A stretch of DNA of 8,172 nucleotides, from NCBI GenBank assembly GCA_003648395.1, contig QMPB01000168.1:1-8172 (forward strand). Direction: 5' to 3'. Source of the DNA: Bacteroidota bacterium (lineage in GTDB: Bacteria; Bacteroidota; Bacteroidia; Bacteroidales; UBA1556). The notes under the pieces are model-generated. The model had not been told where the DNA came from, searched no databases, and saw only the letters and a list, made by a program, of their open reading frames with translations. The position numbers and the translations under genes are program-made. This document shows positions 7,138-8,172 of the stretch, in pieces. Numbering within the stretch: position 1 is the first letter of the stretch; every line of letters begins with the position of its first letter.

Positions 7138-7695
7138 TTATACTGTTTTACTCTCTAAAGCAATATTCTTTCTGCGTCTCTTTATATATGCTAAAAGAAA
7201 AATAAGAATACTAAACAGAATAAAAAACCATTTAAGGGAGGTTGCCCATGAGGCTATTGCTACTTTTGAGGAATAAATTTCTGGATAGTCATAAAAAATC
7301 ACCCTTAGATAGTAATTCTCTATAAAATCAAAACCCACCGCTATCCAAGGTAAGAAAACCCAAAAATTAATACTCCTAGGCTTTATCATTCTATATAATA
7401 AGCCCATTAAAAGCAAACCATAAGTTATGGGATAAATAAAATCTCTAAACTGATATCTTAAGTAATAAACCCTGCCCTGAGCACCAAAGGCAGTAAGTGT
7501 TTCCGATAGATTGTCAACTGTTTGATAAAGATTAATATCAGGAATTGTTTTACCTCCAGAAACATATTTAATATCAGAAATTCCACCAACGCCAAACTGC
7601 ATCCAAAGGTTTACACCAATAAATGAGATAAAAATTATTATTAATACCGTATTGGTAAAAAACGATTTTAATTTTTTCATTAAACTACTTGACAT
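7138..7695 (-). CDS. Four-helix membrane protein of unknown function
   Basis: The 185-residue protein has four predicted membrane helices: about residues 14-34, 84-103, 110-130 and 152-171, with a basic C-terminal tail (IKRRRKN, from 171). Between helices 1 and 2 lies a polar segment of about 50 residues ending in AQGRVYYLRYQFRDFIYPITYG. Helix 3 contains FDFIENYYL, with Asp123, Glu126 and Asn127 as charged or polar residues inside the membrane region, and is followed by ASWATSLKW (148-156). I recall similar four-helix proteins with a GR-x-x-Y motif and a D-x-x-E-N helix in other bacteria, but no name or function, so I give none. The ATG at 7695 follows a TAnnTTTG box at 7716-7723; Met6 (7680) is an alternative start that leaves a more usual leader length. 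It is convergent with the symporter gene and downstream of the TetR-like gene on the same strand. Confidence 0.75.
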   Translation of the reverse strand: MSSSLMKKLKSFFTNTVLIIIFISFIGVNLWMQFGVGGISDIKYVSGGKTIPDINLYQTVDNLSETLTAFGAQGRVYYLRYQFRDFIYPITYGLLLMGLLYRMIKPRSINFWVFLPWIAVGFDFIENYYLRVIFYDYPEIYSSKVAIASWATSLKWFFILFSILIFLLAYIKRRRKNIALESKTV

Positions 7696-7715
7696 ATTGA
7701 ATTTATTTTGTTGCT

Positions 7716-7723
7716 CAAAGGTA
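7716..7723 (-). promoter_or_regulatory. TAnnTTTG -7 box for the 185-residue membrane protein
   Basis: On the minus strand TACCTTTG matches the Bacteroidota -7 consensus, 20 nt before the ATG at 7695 and 35 nt before the alternative ATG at 7680. No TTG lies at the expected -33 distance. It suggests the gene has its own promoter rather than depending only on the TetR-like gene upstream. Confidence 0.45.
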
Positions 7724-7852
7724 GAGATTATTTCAATATATTAAATATTTTGTTGAATTAAATTCCGCAAAGCATGATTGCCTAAGAATTGCTTACAAAT
7801 ATGGTAAAAGATACTGAACTAGGAGCATGGTGCTAGTCTTAATTTAGTTAAC

Positions 7853-8172
7853 CTACTGAATTGTTGAATTCTTTACTAACATTCTTTCTAATAATGTCAT
7901 CATTTTATTACAAAATTGTTGTTTTTTATTTTTCCCTTTCGATAATATTAAATTAATATTATGTGTAAGTGGTATTCCCATATATAGCATAGTTATGTCA
8001 TCGATTGAAATATTTTCATCCCAAATACCTTGTTCCATTCCATCGGAAATAATTTCACCAACTAATTCTCGTTGAGAACTAAATATATAGTTTAATTTTT
8101 CCATCATTATGGTATCATTGGTATGTGATGCCTCTGTAAAAAGTAAAATAGTAATTCCATTATTTTCAGAAA
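7853..8172 (-). CDS. Probable TetR-family regulator, C-terminal ligand-binding part (N-terminus outside window)
   Basis: The frame ends at TAG 7853-7855 and stays open to the right edge, so the internal Met at 8107 is not the start; about 105 residues are visible. The peptide runs GITILLFTEASHTNDTIMMEK (first 20 suffice) into YIFSSQRELVGEIISDGMEQGIWDENISIDDITMLYMG. That order (a hydrophobic helix ending in a TEA/SEA-like turn, an arginine-containing helix, a G-x-x-x-G turn, then a small helix ending in M-G) is typical of TetR C-terminal domains that bind a ligand and dimerise. The DNA-binding N-terminal domain cannot be checked because it is off the window, so the call rests on the C-terminal pattern alone. 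Target and ligand are unknown. The 157 nt to the next gene hold its -7 box and a short ACTAG-N10-CTAGT inverted repeat (7818-7837), otherwise nothing clear. Confidence 0.65.
   Translation of the reverse strand, partial: SENNGITILLFTEASHTNDTIMMEKLNYIFSSQRELVGEIISDGMEQGIWDENISIDDITMLYMGIPLTHNINLILSKGKNKKQQFCNKMMTLLERMLVKNSTIQ

Noticed and set aside
7818..7837. ACTAG-N10-CTAGT inverted repeat as a TetR operator or terminator
   Set aside because: Arms are only 5 bp, there is no adjacent T run, and it is about 95 nt from the nearest -7 box, so chance cannot be excluded.

Overview
The window reads as an AT-rich Bacteroidota (Bacteroidetes) chromosome segment; phylum is inferred, genus is not resolvable. 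Three signs agree. Several genes are preceded by the phylum's TAnnTTTG -7 promoter box (3251-3258 on +; 3104-3111 and 7716-7723 on -). Most start codons lack a strong Shine-Dalgarno and sit in A/T-rich leaders. The gene families (a lipoprotein prolyl oligopeptidase, an SSS symporter, an AAA_14/DUF4143 ATPase, a CptA-like phosphoethanolamine transferase) are all common there.

Layout. 2-274 (+): 3' end of an IS630-type DDE transposase cut by the window edge. 322-1938 and 1942-3084 (-): a two-gene operon, transcribed from right to left, in which the DUF4143 ATPase comes first and the phosphoethanolamine transferase follows after 3 nt. 3085-3290: a divergent intergenic region with a promoter for each direction, a perfect 22-bp-arm hairpin, and a further copy of the hairpin-arm core lying over the ATPase promoter. 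3291-5423 (+): secreted lipoprotein prolyl oligopeptidase. 5432-5512: an 81-nt imperfect palindromic repeat. 5527-6969 (+): sodium:solute symporter. 6970-7137: convergent intergenic region with an AT-rich stem-loop. 7138-7695 (-): four-helix membrane protein of unknown function. 7853-8172 (-): C-terminal part of a probable TetR-family regulator running off the right edge.

How the genes may work together. The peptidase and symporter form a plausible peptide-degradation and uptake pair, but the substrate of the symporter is not shown by the sequence. The phosphoethanolamine transferase would decorate lipid A or LPS core sugar in the periplasm; its translational-range spacing behind an ATPase of unresolved role, next to an IS and a structured repeat, looks like an accessory cassette. 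The TetR-like gene lies upstream of the 185-residue membrane protein on the same strand, so regulation of one by the other is possible but untested.

No clearly new defence or mobile system is visible. The most distinctive signal is the repeated TTGTARATTGCAA element at the ATPase promoter and hairpin. No stretch longer than 300 bases lacks a gene.
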